Positions 1 to 12,146 of a stretch of DNA of 64,000 bases are shown here, piece after piece (the stretch's first letter is position 1; every line of letters starts with the position of its first letter). The translations under genes and the position numbers were made by a program. The notes under the pieces are model-generated. The model was given only the letters and a program-made list of their open reading frames with translations, was not told where the DNA came from and ran no database searches. Source of the DNA: Macrotis lagotis (Eukaryota; Chordata; Mammalia; Peramelemorphia; Peramelidae); the NCBI RefSeq assembly GCF_037893015.1, contig NC_133661.1, forward strand, positions 189,609,991 to 189,673,990. Reading direction: 5' to 3'.

Positions 1-81
1 AAATTTTGAAATCTTTCAAAAACTCTTGCTTTATCACTTCCAGGAATTCAAGATAAAGTTGTACCCAAACTACTTTCTGTC

Positions 82-84
<3 letters not shown>

Positions 85-176
<92 letters not shown>
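85..176. repeat. Compound (TG)n(GA)n microsatellite
   Basis: About 26 TG units run to position 137 and are followed directly by about 20 GA units. The 63-codon open frame across it is only the repeat translated. The sequence from 177 to about 460 shows nothing I can assign. Confidence 0.98.
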
Positions 177-179
<3 letters not shown>

Positions 180-464
180 TGCTCATAGATATTTTGGGTT
201 CATTGATATCTGCATGAATTTCTTGAGCTTCTCTATTATTAAAACAACTTCTATTTGGTGGGATTATTTTTTCTTTGCTTACTCTTCTATCCTACATCCT
301 AACTTCAGATTTTACATTAGGGTTGGACTCTGGGAATTTTAGAATGGAAGTTTGTGTTGATCTTATTTCTGCTAGGGTTCACTGATAATTGTTTCAAGAT
401 CTCAGGGTTAGCTCAACCTGGGGAACTGAAAGTATTAGATGTCCCCAATGTAGTCTGAATAAAA

Positions 465-1345
465 CAGTTCATAAAGTTGAGGAGAAGAATGTTTTAAAAA
501 GCAGAATTGGCCAGATGGAAAAAAGAGATAAGAAAGCTCTCTGAGGAAAACAAATCCTTCAGATGTAGAATGGAACTAAAGGAAGCTTCTGACTTTAGGA
601 GAAGTCAAGACACAATACTTCAAAATAAAAAGAATGAAAAATTAGAAGAAAATGTGAAACATCCCATGGAAAAAAACAACTGATCTGGAGAAGAGATTCA
701 GGAAAGATAATTTAAAAATTATTGGGATACCTGAAAGTCATGATCAGGAAAAGAGCCTTGACATCAGTTTAACATAAGTCCTACAGGAAATTTCCCAGAT
801 ATCCTAGAAGCAGAGGGTAAAATAGAAATTGAGAAAATCCACTGATCTCTCCTGGAAAGATATCCCAAAAAACCCCAGGGATATTATAGGCAAGTTCCAG
901 AACTCCTAAGTGAAAGAGAAAATAATACAAGGAGCCAGAAGGACACAATTCAAATATCATGGAGCTGCGGTCATGATCACACAACTTAGCAGCAACTACA
1001 TTAAAGGTTCATAGGGCTTGGAATATAATATTCCAGAAGGCAAAAGAGCTTGGAATGCAAACAAGAAACAAAGACTCAGCAAAACTGAAGTCCTCTTCCA
1101 GGGAAAAAGATGGACTTTCAATGAACCAGGGGAATTTCAAATGTTCCTGTTAAAATAGCCATAGCTGATCAGAAAGTTTGATCTTCAAATACAGGACTCA
1201 AGTGAAGCATAGAGAGTGTAGGAGAAGGCTAAAATATGAAGGACTTAATGAAGATGAACTACAGGTATTCCAGCATAGAAAAATGATACTAATGTGATCT
1301 GAACCAGAGTAAAGCCTTATTGATTACCCCTGATTTGAGATTTGC
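465..1345 (+). mobile_element. Old L1 (or HAL1) ORF1 relic
   Basis: The plus strand reads, through several stops and shifts, as an L1 ORF1 coiled-coil segment (residues such as VLKSRIGQMEK and KLSEENKSF near 490-570). It is followed by the RNA-binding and C-terminal part, with words such as ERSHRSLLE-like text near 830-860 and FQKAKELGMQ near 1030-1060. The same motifs occur on the minus strand in the L1 and HAL1-like copies near 23.6, 28.4 and 56.9 kb. No ORF2 follows, so it is truncated or HAL1-derived. From 1345 to 1876 I see no gene, only AT-rich sequence with a small hairpin at 1575-1595. Confidence 0.7.
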
Positions 1346-1890
1346 AAGTTCATGATCTGAGCTAAAGTGTGACTTTAGCCTATTCATGAATTCATCCCCA
1401 TGAGTTATCTGAAAAATCCATAGTTTCAGAGTCACAGAATCAAAAATTATTCTTTGTTTTAGTATTCTAATTTTTGTTATTATTCTGTAGTCTGGAGAAG
1501 TTGATGAAATTGATAATGAGTTGTGATCCTATATGCTTTTGGACTTGTTTTTCTATTAGTTAATATATCAACCAGAGTTCCTTGCCAAGGAACTCATTCC
1601 ACCTTAGTTCTAAATTTATTCCCTGTTTTCTTTTAGATTTGGGACTTGAAGCTGAGTGTTGGACTACCAAGTTACCAGTTGGTTACCTTGTAATGCCTTG
1701 AAATGAGTCTGGGAATCAGGTACCTCTTTTTCCTGCAATATAAAATTTTTCTCTTCTTTGATGCTCTCTGTTTTCATCACTCCAATTTAACATAACTATT
1801 GTCCACATATCTCTTTCTCCTTCTGCCAACATAAAGAAAAAATAATTCACTGTGAATTTTCTTGTATTTATTACATAAAGATTCATTTAG

Positions 1891-2039
1891 GGGGATGCTA
1901 GGTGGCACAGTGGATAGAGCACTGACCCTGCAGTCAGAAGTACCTGAGTTCAAATCCAGTCTCAGAAACTTAATAATTACCTAGCTATGTGGCCTTGGGA
2001 AAGCCACTTAACCCCATTGCCTTGCAAAAACCTAAAATA
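1891..2039 (+). mobile_element. tRNA-like marsupial SINE (WSINE1/Mar1 type)
   Basis: Near-complete copy: head GGGGATGCTAGGTGGCACAG, internal B-box-like GTTCAAATCC, then the CTAGCTATGTGGCC body and an A-rich tail. It is flanked by a 14-bp near-perfect target-site duplication (AAAGATTCATTTAG at 1877-1890, AAAGATTCAATTAG at 2040-2053), which marks L1-type insertion. It lies about 200 bp upstream of the olfactory receptor relic. Confidence 0.95.
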
Positions 2040-2253
2040 AAAGATTCAATTAGTGTCTTTTCTAGATCTATTTGGATAAGTTTAGAGGGATCTCACCATA
2101 TTTTTTCCTATTATTCCATCATCTTGATTCTTCTTCCTGAATTTCATAAGCTATATGGAATATTATAATTTTCATATAAAGCCCTTTTTGTAATACAACT
2201 GTTGTAATTTCTTCCTGATTTTCTTCCTTCTAAGTATCAACATAGTCAGTTTG

Positions 2254-3173
2254 ATGAAAGAATTGAATTATTCAATGGTGTCAGAGTTTGTATTCATAGG
2301 AATCTTTATGTCTTGTACTATGCAACATCTCCTTTTGGTTTTCTCCTCCATCTTTTATGTTTCCATTGTTTTGGGAAATCTCCTCATTGTATTCACAATG
2401 ACTTCTGACCCTCATTACAATCTCCTATGTGTTTTCTGTTGGTTAATTTAGCTTTTATTGATATGTCTTTCTCCACAGTTGTTGTTCCCAAGATGATTTA
2501 TGACATTTTCTATGAACATAAAATCATATCATTCCAAGGCTGTATCACCCAGATATTCTTTATTCAGTTAATGGGAGAAACTGAGATGGTGTTACTCGTT
2601 TCTATGGCCTTTGACAGATATGTTGCCATTTGTGAACCTCTCCACTATCTGACTATTATGAATCCAAGAATATGCATTTTTCTCAAGATATCTGCTTGGG
2701 ATATTTGTCTCATACACTCTTTTACCCAGTTTGTTTTTGGGGCAAATCTGCCTTTCTGTGGTCCTAATGAAATTGACAGCATTTTTGTGACCTTCCTCGG
2801 TTCATCAAATTGGTCTGCATGGATACTTATAAGTTAGAGTTTATTGTCACAGCTAACAGTGGTTTTATCTCCATTGGCAGTGTATTTCTCTTATTCATTT
2901 CCTACATTTGAATCTTGGTCACTGTTCAGAAGCATTCTTCAAGTGGATTGTCCAAGGCTCTCTCTACTCTGTCAGCTCACATCACTGTGGTAGTCTTACT
3001 TTTTGGTCCATGTATCTTTTTTTGTGTGGCCATTCCCTACAATGCCAGTGGATAAATTTCTTGCTATTCTTGATTTTATTATTACCCCTATCTTAAATCC
3101 TTTTATTTATGCATTCAGGAACAAAGACATGAAAGTGGCAGTAAAGAGACTGAGCAGCCTGTTGGTGAATTAA
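2254..3173 (+). pseudogene. Olfactory receptor pseudogene, family 4-like
   Basis: Single-exon seven-helix odorant receptor, dead. ATG at 2254 opens with MKELNYS, where NYS is the usual N-terminal glycosylation site. LGNLLIV marks helix 1, MAFDRYVAIC is the DRY motif at the end of helix 3 (about 2610-2640), [14 protein letters not shown] marks the start of helix 6 (about 2950-2995), and PILNPFIYAFRNKD marks helix 7 (about 3085-3130). The stop is TAA at 3171-3173, giving about 307 codons, normal for the family. Lesions: a 1-nt frameshift at about 2420-2427, another at about 2781-2787, an in-frame TGA at 2909-2911, and a third frameshift at about 3015-3026. The wording of the second extracellular loop and helix 3 (FQGCITQIFFI, NLPFCGPNEIDS) fits family 4 best; that assignment is from recall. 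In life such receptors couple to Golf in olfactory cilia. The remaining flank to 4385 contains no other gene I can see. Confidence 0.95.
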
Positions 3174-4385
3174 AAAAAAAATCCCAACATTATGATCTAC
3201 CGGTGAAGAATATGCTTTCATTTCATCCTGGCTACCTTATAATCTGTGAATGTCAACATTAGTTCATTAAACCTGGAGTTATCTTGATAACAAGCTCTAT
3301 TCCAATGGACCTCAAGATGATTTCCACACTATCGCAGTGTGCCAAAACATGTTGCATATAATTTTTCAATGGTTCAATCAAATAATTTATTTCTTTTACA
3401 TCTTTGAATTCCAAAAAATTATCGTGGCAAATCTTTATAGATTTATATATTCTTCTTGCTTGCTTAATGTGAAGGGTGTCCCAAATGCCTTTAAGTCAAG
3501 CATAAAGCAAAACTTACAACTGCATTAAGACTTTTCGGACAACTTATTAAAATCTTCATGGGCAAGTACACTTTATTGAAAAGAGAAATTAATTTTTGTT
3601 TGACTTGCAGAATTTTCTGCAAATTCAGGAACTTTTTTTTACAAGTTACTGAGAGGCACTAATTCTATCTTTTGCAGGGGGATTATTTTATCAATCACAA
3701 AATGCTCTTCTCTCTTGAAAAATCTATAGAAAAGAGACATGAATCTTTTGCTTCAGTCCATTTAATTATTATGTTTTGGAGACACATCACTGTTGGCTAA
3801 TAAGAGATGGTGTACTTGAGTGATCTTGGCTGTTTATGTTTAGCTACTCTTTAAAGTCCTTTTCAATTGTATAATAGTTTAAGGTCATAATATATCTACT
3901 CTTTCTCTAACCTGCAAGGCTTTTCCCAATTAATTTCTCTTTATACAATTTATCCTTCAGACTGCATTACAAAAGTTTATAATCAAACTCAAAAATGATT
4001 AATTGTCCTTTTTGACCTATTACAATCAGATTTGAACTATATCATAAGGGGGAAAATATTATTCCATATCACCCATTCTCTTTTCCCTGTATTCTGTGCA
4101 CTTCAATATAATTTTTACTTTGCAATAAGGGAACTTTTATGAAATGTTATCTGTAACATCTTTTTTGTCTCCTTTCACTTGTTCATGAAGTAGCAACAAT
4201 CACTTGCATTACAAATAGCATCTAATAAAAAATATGTTACTAGTATCACAAATGAATCAGTTCTGGATTAAACTTTTCCATTGAAGGAAAGTCCATGACT
4301 TCAAAAGAAAACATACTTTGTTTAAATATGTTAAAACATATTTAGTGTTTTGGGATAGTTCTAAATGTCAGAAAATATGTACTCA
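3174..4385. other. AT-rich intergenic sequence, nothing assigned
   Basis: No open frame with family resemblance, no clear repeat consensus, and no tandem structure were recognised downstream of the olfactory receptor relic. Confidence 0.5.
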
Positions 4386-4545
4386 GGGCAGCTAGGTGGC
4401 ACAATGAATAGAGCAGTTTTACTGGATTCAGAAGGACCTGAGTTCAAATCTGAGCTTAGACTTTTAATAATAATTGTCTAGCTGTGTGATCATGTGCAAG
4501 TCTCTCTTAACCACATTGCCTTAAATAAATAAAAAAATTTAAAAA
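4386..4545 (+). mobile_element. Diverged marsupial tRNA-like SINE
   Basis: Starts CAGGGCAGCTAGGTGGCACA, carries GAGTTCAAATCTG and CTAGCTGTGTGATC, and ends in an A-rich tail. It is more diverged than the copy at 1891 and I found no clean TSD. Confidence 0.9.
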
Positions 4546-5034
4546 AGCAACCATGTAATGCACTTTGATTTCTTTACATCCATAAAATCAAATAAATATA
4601 TGAATATATTATAATGCGTAGAAAAAGGGAACTTCTAAAAATGTAGACATGCAACCATATAAGTTGTGAGCTTTCCATTGCCCAAAATTTTAAAATAAAT
4701 CTTTGAAGATTGAGGCTAATGCCATAACCAAGATCCACACCTAATAATATAGCCTTTTGTTTTCTTAGCTAAAATTTGTCCATGTTCACAGTAACTTGTA
4801 AATGTCGATCACAGTTCTGTCCTCTGGAATAACATGGTATAAGTCAAATAACTCTTCCCCATGACAAGCCCTTTAGGCAGTTATTTTTTCTTTTTTCTAT
4901 CTTATCTGTCCTCCTGCATATTTTTAACTTTTTGACTGTTGAAATGATTTATAAACCTCTTACCTAAAGATTCCAATTCATAAAGTCATTTAAGCTTAAA
5001 AAATTATGTTATCTCATTTTGATTTTCACAATAA

Positions 5035-5195
5035 CCTAGTGATTTAGGCTTGTGATTGTTCTATTTTTTGATGAGATAACTGAGGCTCAAATAAATTCAT
5101 GACTTTTTCAAAATCACATGTTAGCATATGAGTATTTTTAGAGTATTTGAACTCAAGACATCCTTATTTCAAGCCTAATTTCTTAGCCTTCATGT
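5035..5195 (-). mobile_element. MIR / CORE-SINE relic
   Basis: The plus strand reads as the reverse complement of a MIR core: GATGAGATAACTGAGGCTCAAAT, then CACATGTTAGCATATGAG, then TTTGAACTCAAGACATCC. Old and diverged, no TSD seen. Flanks 4546-5034 and 5196-5890 show only AT-rich sequence. Confidence 0.65.
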
Positions 5196-5899
5196 TAGCT
5201 TAAATTCATCCTTCTATGAAAGTGTTTCAGTATATCAATGTTCTTAAAACATCATTTTAAGAATGTACAAAATACTTGAGGTATATTCAGAATAACAGAA
5301 ATTCAGTGTTATTTAGTATGTTTCTTCTCTTGTTAACTACCTTAAAATGCCTACAAATACCTCAATACATTTTTGACAACTATAATATTTTCAATGTGTT
5401 AATTTGCAGATAACTAAAGTTGAAAAATTATTTTTGCATATGCTACTGTTAAGACACATCACTGTCATTGTCTATCTCTTCAATTCTTTAAAAATTTCAA
5501 ATTCTTAAGAAAAGGAAATTTTGTTTGAACATTTATCTTTAGTAAATTATATATTGTTAATTTTGCACATTTTTTCTTTTTCCTGATCTTGATTCTTTAT
5601 AGTTCACTAGAAGTTCATCCCAAAGTATATCATCTTTTTAATGGATTAGCCTAGTTTTAGAGACATCATTGTTCAAAAAGTAAAATAAGAAAGGATTAAA
5701 GACTGCCAAACAATTGTAGTAAATTCAAGTAAACTCAGAATCTACTTTAAATAATGTATATTTGGCCATCTTTCAGCATCTTTTTCACAATTATCTTATA
5801 TAGGATTTCCCTTCTCCCCCAAGAATGTGATCACCACCCTCTTTAGATTTCAAAATGTGGGAAGTCCACTTCCTGTACATGGTTGGGAGGTGACATTTT

Positions 5900-6055
5900 A
5901 TTTCCTTGCAAGAGCACAAGACTGAGGTCAGAAGACAAAAGTTCACCTTTTGTCTCTGTTTTCTGTCACCTGTTTGACCTTGGGCAAGTAAACTTCTTTA
6001 TACTTACCTATAAGGTGAGGTAATTAGATTAGATATAATTCTTAGATAGTTTCTC
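5900..6055 (+). mobile_element. MIR / CORE-SINE relic
   Basis: GACTGAGGTCAGAAGAC, then CACCTGTTTGACCTTGGGCAAGTAA, then TATAAGGTGAGG match the ordered blocks of a mammalian MIR. Diverged copy. Confidence 0.75.
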
Positions 6056-6117
6056 ACTTTGTGTTCATGCTCTCTTTATAGTAGTTTTAACTACACTTTT
6101 TGTTATATATAATACAC

Positions 6118-6268
6118 ATTTTTTCAAGGCAATAAAGGCAATAGGGTTGAGTATCTTGCCCAAGGTCACAACCAGGCAATTATTAAGTATCTGAGAACTG
6201 GATTTGAACTCAGGTCCTCCTGGTTCCAGGTCCAGAGCTCTATCCACTGTGCCAACTAGCTGCTCCAA
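6118..6268 (-). mobile_element. Marsupial tRNA-like SINE
   Basis: Reverse-complement copy ending GTGCCAACTAGCTGCTCC at 6268, with TTTGAACTCAGGTCCTCC as the reversed B-box region. The open frame across it is SINE, not a gene. Confidence 0.92.
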
Positions 6269-6417
6269 TATTACACTTTTCTATAGAATTTAAGCTTTCT
6301 GGCATTGGGAACCTTATTCTTTCTATGTCCCCATCCTTTCATATCACAGACTTTAACAGGTTTCTATTGAATCAAAATGTCAATCTGATTGCTCTGTTTC
6401 CTGAATAGAAATCAAAA

Positions 6418-6419
<2 letters not shown>

Positions 6420-6463
<44 letters not shown>
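6420..6463. repeat. (TA)n microsatellite
   Basis: About 21 TA units, preceded by GTGTG. Confidence 0.97.
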
Positions 6464-6467
<4 letters not shown>

Positions 6468-6659
6468 TAGGCAATTGGATTGCTTAGGAAATGATATCAA
6501 TGGGTATCCACTAGGTTTGTATAAGAGTTGATTGTAGTCATAGATGAAATTATACACATACTAATAGGGTCTTGATGACGTGGACTGAGGAGAATGGATT
6601 AGAAGTCTTTTTGGAGTGTTTTAATTTTATTCCATTTCTTATTCATGCATAACAACCAG

Positions 6660-6890
6660 AGAAACAGTGTGATATAGTGGATAGAGTGTAGAACTTGTAG
6701 CCAGAAAGTGTTAAATTTGAATCATCCATTGGACACTATGGTTATGACAGCTTGGATTTTTATGATTCTGAGCAAATCACTTAGCTTCAAATAACCTTAG
6801 TTTCCTTATGTGTAAAATATGGATAGCACCTGCCTAATATAGCTATTGTGAATATCAAATGAAATAACATAGACATTTAGTGCAACTTTA
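6660..6890 (+). mobile_element. MIR-type CORE-SINE
   Basis: Ordered MIR blocks: AGTGTGATATAGTGGATAGAG, then ACTTGTAGCCAGAAAG, CTGAGCAAATCACTTAGC, and CTTAGTTTCCTTATGTGTAAAAT. It is about 230 bp, a near full-length old copy. Confidence 0.8.
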
Positions 6891-8520
6891 AACTTACATA
6901 GCTTAAATTGCTCACTTAGGTCATCAGGTACTAAGTAATCCCATCTGAATGAGGTTCCAGTGAAATTATTAAGACTGGTCACATATTTGACACTTCTGAG
7001 TTTCAGTATTTGCTCATGATGAGTATAATGGAACCATGGAAACTATGGAAAAATATAAATGAACTGAGGTAGAAAGAAGGAAATACAATCAAAATTTTTA
7101 CAAATAAATTACAGTGTTATAAATGAAAATAATTACCAAACAACAACAAAAAAGTAAATGTAACAAAACTCTTTTAGATTTAGGAAGAATTAGGTCAAGA
7201 GATCTGAGACAATGCCTGTAATGTCCTTCATAAGGTCATGAGGACATATTTTCTGGTCATGGGAGGTTTCCAGGTAGCATACATTGTACATATTTTTGGA
7301 TATTTTTCAATGTATGGATCATTTGTACTAACTTTTTTTTCCTTTCTAAAACAAACCTTGCTGTATGGCACAGCTCTCTGGGAGAGGGAGTTGAGAGATA
7401 TATGGGATAACTATGATCATGTAGGAAAGAGAAAGCATAATAAAATTATTTTTAAAAAAGTTAAAAATACTTTGCTTCTAGACAATAAAATTATCCTTTA
7501 ATTTCTTATAATTGAGCTGTTCTCTAGAAGAGCCAAATTTTTTTCTTTCATTAGTAGAGGTATTCCTCAATTATCTGTCCTTAGTTCATTCATATTTTTA
7601 TTTTAAATTCTACAACTTGCCAAATAATTTAATCTTAATAGTTAAATTTTCATCTTTATGGATATGAGCTCTGAATGTATGTCTCTAGTATTTAGTTATA
7701 TTCTGATGCCCATATATTCAACTCAAGTTCCCTAAAAGTACATATCTACTTCTATATTCCATTAATATTTCAGTTCCAAATCCAAATACATAGTCTTTCT
7801 TCAAAAACTTACTTATTTCTTTTGTGCTTCTATAATGTATTTGATTTTCAATGCTTTTCTTCTAATTTTTTTTTCTTTTCCCTTCCTTTAAATGCATATT
7901 TTTATGTTCAAGAGTTTTCTTTGGCAATTTCTGTCTTCTACTCCTTCTCTATTTTTCTTTATCTTTTTGACTTTCTGAATTTGATTGTGTTTTCCTTAAT
8001 AAATGTATCTAAAAACTTCTTGATCTCAGTCCATGCTGGACAATTCACAGTTCTGTAGATTTAGTCTTTGTCTCAAATTCCTTTTGGATACTTGAAACTG
8101 TTTCTGATTGACTACTTTCTCTTTCTCTCAGGCTAAATGGACTTCAATCCACCAGCTCCCCACCCCCATCCATAATCACCCACCTAATATAGTCTATTGA
8201 CCTCCAACTTCCAAGAGTAGTCTCTGTCTGTTCTATTCCCTGTATTCCTTAGTTCTCTGGTCCTGGTCATTTAGAGCTTTGCAATGCTACTGCTCCAGGA
8301 TTGTTTATCCCAGTACTACTGGTGCTACATGGTTAACTACCCCAGCACAGACTACAATTTTCAGGACTGGTAGAACAGTGTAATGACTCCTGACAGAATT
8401 TTACTCTTGAAGTACTTTGACTGGTTGAATAATTGTTCCATCGAGGACAAATTTATGTAGTATTGGGACATGATCTTCATGGTACTAGAAAAAGGGATGA
8501 GTAATGGGATGTGAGTACAA
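6891..8520. other. Mostly unassigned; possible old L1 5' region in the second half
   Basis: From 6891 to about 7750 nothing is firmly recognised, although 7330-7480 (CACAGCTCTCTGGGAGAGGG then A-rich) resembles a LINE 3' end on the plus strand. From about 7800 to 8470 the T-rich, coiled-coil-like antisense text followed by GC-richer sequence resembles an old minus-strand L1 ORF1 and 5'UTR. It is too diverged to prove by eye. Confidence 0.35.
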
Positions 8521-9700
8521 TGTAAAAATATATTTTCATTTTGTTAAATATTTTTCAATTATATGGAAAGATTTTTAACAATCTTTGAAAAAAATGTTTT
8601 TGAGATCCAAATTCTTTTCATTCCTCCCAGGTCTTCTCCTTCCTTGAGAAGACAAGTATTTAGATTTTGAATATACATGTTAGGACATACTAAATATATT
8701 TCCATGTTAGACGTTTTAGAAAGAATATACTCCTCCCCAAAAAAAATCTTTTGAAATTAAAGTGCAAAAAAAGTATGTTTCAATCTATAGATAATACAGT
8801 TCTCTCACTGGAGATGGATAGCATTTTAGTCATGTGTCCTTTGGAATTGTCTTAGATAATTGTCTTGGTGAAAATAGCAATGTCTTTATCAACTTTCTTA
8901 CTCTGTACAATTTTCTCCTAGCATTTATTTCCACTGGGTTTGAGCTCATGTGAGTATTCCAGGATTTCTCTGAAGCTATCCTGCTCATCATTTCTTGTAG
9001 CCCAGAGGTATTCCATCATAACTATATGCAGCAATTTGTATAGTCATTTCCCTATTGATGGACATCAGCTCAATTTCCCATTCTTTGCCACTACAAAAGG
9101 AGCTTCTAGCAATATGTTTGATTCTTTTCTGTTTTCTTTGGTCTCTGAAATACAAAATCAGAATTTTTATTGCAGGGTAAAAAGGCATACTGATTTTTCT
9201 TTTAACTCTTTGGACTTTCTTCCAGGTTGTTCTCCAGAATTGTTTGACGAGGTCATAAAGAGTACATCAGTATTTGAATTTTCCCACATTCCCCCTAGTA
9301 TTTGTCTTTTTTCCTTTTCTGTCACGTTAGCCAAACTCATAGCTGTGAAGTGGTATTTCAGAGTTGATTTGTTGCCTTTCTAAAATCAATAGAGCTTTAG
9401 AGCAATTCTGAAAGCTTTTTTCTTCTGAAAATTTGTATACTTTTCCTATCAACTGAAGACTGAATTATCTTTAAAGTATTTTAGTTCCTTAAATTTTTGT
9501 GAAATTAAGCCTTCAATAGGGAAACTTCCTATAAATCCACCCCCCATGTTCCTATTTTCAGTCTCCTTTTGGCTGCATTAGCTTTGTTTGGGCACACCTT
9601 TTTAATTTCATGTAATGAAAATGATCCCTTGCATTTCTATAAAACTTTCTATTTCTTGGTTGTTCATAAATTCTTCCTTCATATATTATTTAATATGTAC

Positions 9701-10774
9701 ATTTTAATACTCTAAATCATTGTTGATGATAAAAATACAGATTACAAGAACTCTGAGCTGCCACCTCATACAAATCTAATATGACAGTAAGTTAAATGTT
9801 AGAGGGAATGTGAAAAACCTAGAACACTAATTCACTGATAGTGGAGTTATGAACTCATCTAACTATTCTGGACAGTAATTTTGGACTATGTCAAAAGCAA
9901 TATAAACCTATATACACTACCATTACTAGGTGTGTATCTCAAAGAGATCAGAAAAAAGGGAAAAGGACCCATTATGCATAAATAAATTTATAGCAGCCCT
10001 TTTGGCAATAGGAAAGAATTGGAAATTGAATGAATGCCCGTCAAAAGGGAAATGGTTTGAGTAATTGTGGTATGTGGTTGTGATGGAATAAAATTGTTCT
10101 ATAAGGAATCATGAACAGATGGCTTTAAGAAAAACCTTAAGAAGATTTACATCAACTGATCCTGAGTGATTGGTGATGGGAACCAGGAGAATATTGTATA
10201 CATTAACAGAAATATTGTGTGGTGATCAACTATGATATACTTAGATCTTCTCAGGAATATGGTGATCAAAGACAATTCTAAAAGTATTGTGAAGGAAAAC
10301 GCTGTCCACATCCAGAGAAAGAGTTGTGGAATCTGAATGCAGGACAAATCTATTTTTAATTTTAAAATGTTATTGTATCTTTTGCCTTCATATGCTTTTT
10401 CTCTTATTGTTCTGATTCTTCATTTGCAGCAAGACTTATATGGAAATATGCCCAATCTGGGTCTATATGTAACACATATCAAATTACTCACTGTCATAGG
10501 GAAGGAGGAGGGAATGTAGCAATGAGAAAAATGTGACATAAAATATCTTACAAAAAATGAACACTGAAAACTATACTTACATGCAACCGGAAAAAATATT
10601 TTTAAAAAAGAGTGATAAGAGATAATCATATTGTAATAAACTAATACATCTAAACCAAGAAATAGATCTTGGAGGGTAAAAAAGAAATAGAAATCAAGAA
10701 TAAATTAAATATGTAATTGGAAAAAATATTTAAAATGTGTATTTATCTATGCCACATAAATTTACAAATTATCC
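9701..10774 (+). mobile_element. 5'-truncated L1 3' end, opposite orientation
   Basis: The plus strand encodes the ORF2 tail (CCCATTATGCATAAATAAATTTATAGCAGCC, the reverse of the track seen in the minus copies near 18.9 kb). A 3'UTR follows, ending near AAAACTATACTTACATGCAACCGG and an A-rich tail. Flanking TTAATATGTAC (9690-9700) and TTAATATGTAA (10775-10785) could be its TSD; it sits exactly where the host L1 is interrupted. Confidence 0.7.
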
Positions 10775-11814
10775 TTAATATGTAAATAATTTGTATTTTT
10801 CAGCTATTCTCAGTATATTGTGTGAGATGTTAGTGTATGCTTATTTTCTGTCAAACTCTTTTTAAGTTTTTCCAGAGACTTTTCTCAAAAATTGAATTCT
10901 ATTCTGAAAAGCTTCAATCTTTGCATTCATTCAAACACTAGATTACAATGACCATTTACAACTGTGTTTGTGTGCTCACCTTATTCTAGTGATCCAACAC
11001 TATTTTTAACAAACACAAGATTATTTTGATGATTACCACTTATAATATAGTTTGAAATTTAGAACTGATATTTTACCTTCCTTAACATGGATTACTTTGA
11101 TTTCCTTGCAAAGCTTATCTTTTTTTTTCCCTTTCCACAAAATTTTTCTTCTTGTAATTTCTAGCTCTATAATCTAATTCCTTGGTAGCTTGGTATGGCA
11201 GTAAATTAGTAAATTTAGAGGAATAATGCTGATTTTTATTATACTGACACAGCCTAAACTTAAACAATCAAAATTTCTTCCATTGTTTAGATCTGTATTT
11301 ATTTTGTGGAAAAGTTGGTTTTGTAATTGTGTTCAAATAGGATTTGCTTTGGCAGGGAGACTTCCAAGTATTGTTTCCTATAATGTTTTTTGGCATTTCT
11401 CTCTCTACCTGTTTCTGCTGAGTTCTCTTTGTAATGTATAGAAATGCTTTTGACTTGTTTTGGTTTATTTTATGTCCTTCAACTTTGCTATAATTGCTAT
11501 TTATTGCAACTAGTCTTTTAGTTGTTTATGTATACCATTACACCACATGCAAAGAGTGATAACTTTATTTCCTTATTGACTTCTTTGATTCCTTTAGTTT
11601 CCTTTATTCTGGTTTTACTACCATAAATATTATTTCTAGAACAATATTGAATTATAATGATGTTAACAACCTTCCTTATTTTGGTCCTGATTTTATTGGT
11701 AAGACTTCAACCTCATTTCTCTTATAGATAATGCTTACTCTTGCGTGGCTTTATATAGATTCTATTCATCATTTTAAGATGATTAATTAATATCTATGTT
11801 TTCCAGTATTTAAA

Positions 11815-11969
11815 TTTTATTTTATTTTATTTATTTAAGACAGTGGGGTTAAGTTACTTGTCCATGGTCACAGAGCTAGGCAATAATTAAGTGTCTGAAA
11901 ATGGATTTGAACGCAGATCCTCCTGACTCCAAGATCAGTGCTCTATCCACTGTGCCACCTAGCTGGCCC
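11815..11969 (-). mobile_element. Marsupial tRNA-like SINE, first of an adjacent pair
   Basis: Ends GTGCCACCTAGCTGGCCCC on plus. It contains GGATTTGAACGCAGATCC, the reversed B-box region. Confidence 0.93.
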
Positions 11970-11989
11970 CTTTTCCAGGGTGTTTTTTT

Positions 11990-12146
11990 TTGTTAAATTT
12001 TTATTTATTTAAGACAATGGGGATAAGTGATTTGCCCAAGGTCACACAGATAGGCAATCATTAACGGTCTGAGGTCATATTTGAACTCAGATCTTCCTGA
12101 CTCCAGTGCCGGTGCTCTGTCCACTATGCCACCTAGCTGCTCCTCC
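11990..12146 (-). mobile_element. Marsupial tRNA-like SINE, second of an adjacent pair
   Basis: Separated from the previous copy by about 20 T-rich bases, in the same orientation. Ends ATGCCACCTAGCTGCTCC. It appears to have landed in or beside the tail of its neighbour. Confidence 0.93.

Noticed and set aside
26..217. 63-codon frame with Cys-Val and Arg-Glu runs
   Set aside because: It is the (TG)n(GA)n microsatellite translated.
1891..2039. tRNA gene
   Set aside because: The B-box-like GTTCAAATCC belongs to the SINE head; no cloverleaf, and the same sequence recurs many times with TSDs.
8940..9383. 147-codon plus-strand frame
   Set aside because: Antisense of an old L1 ORF2 C-terminus; L1 antisense often leaves such frames.
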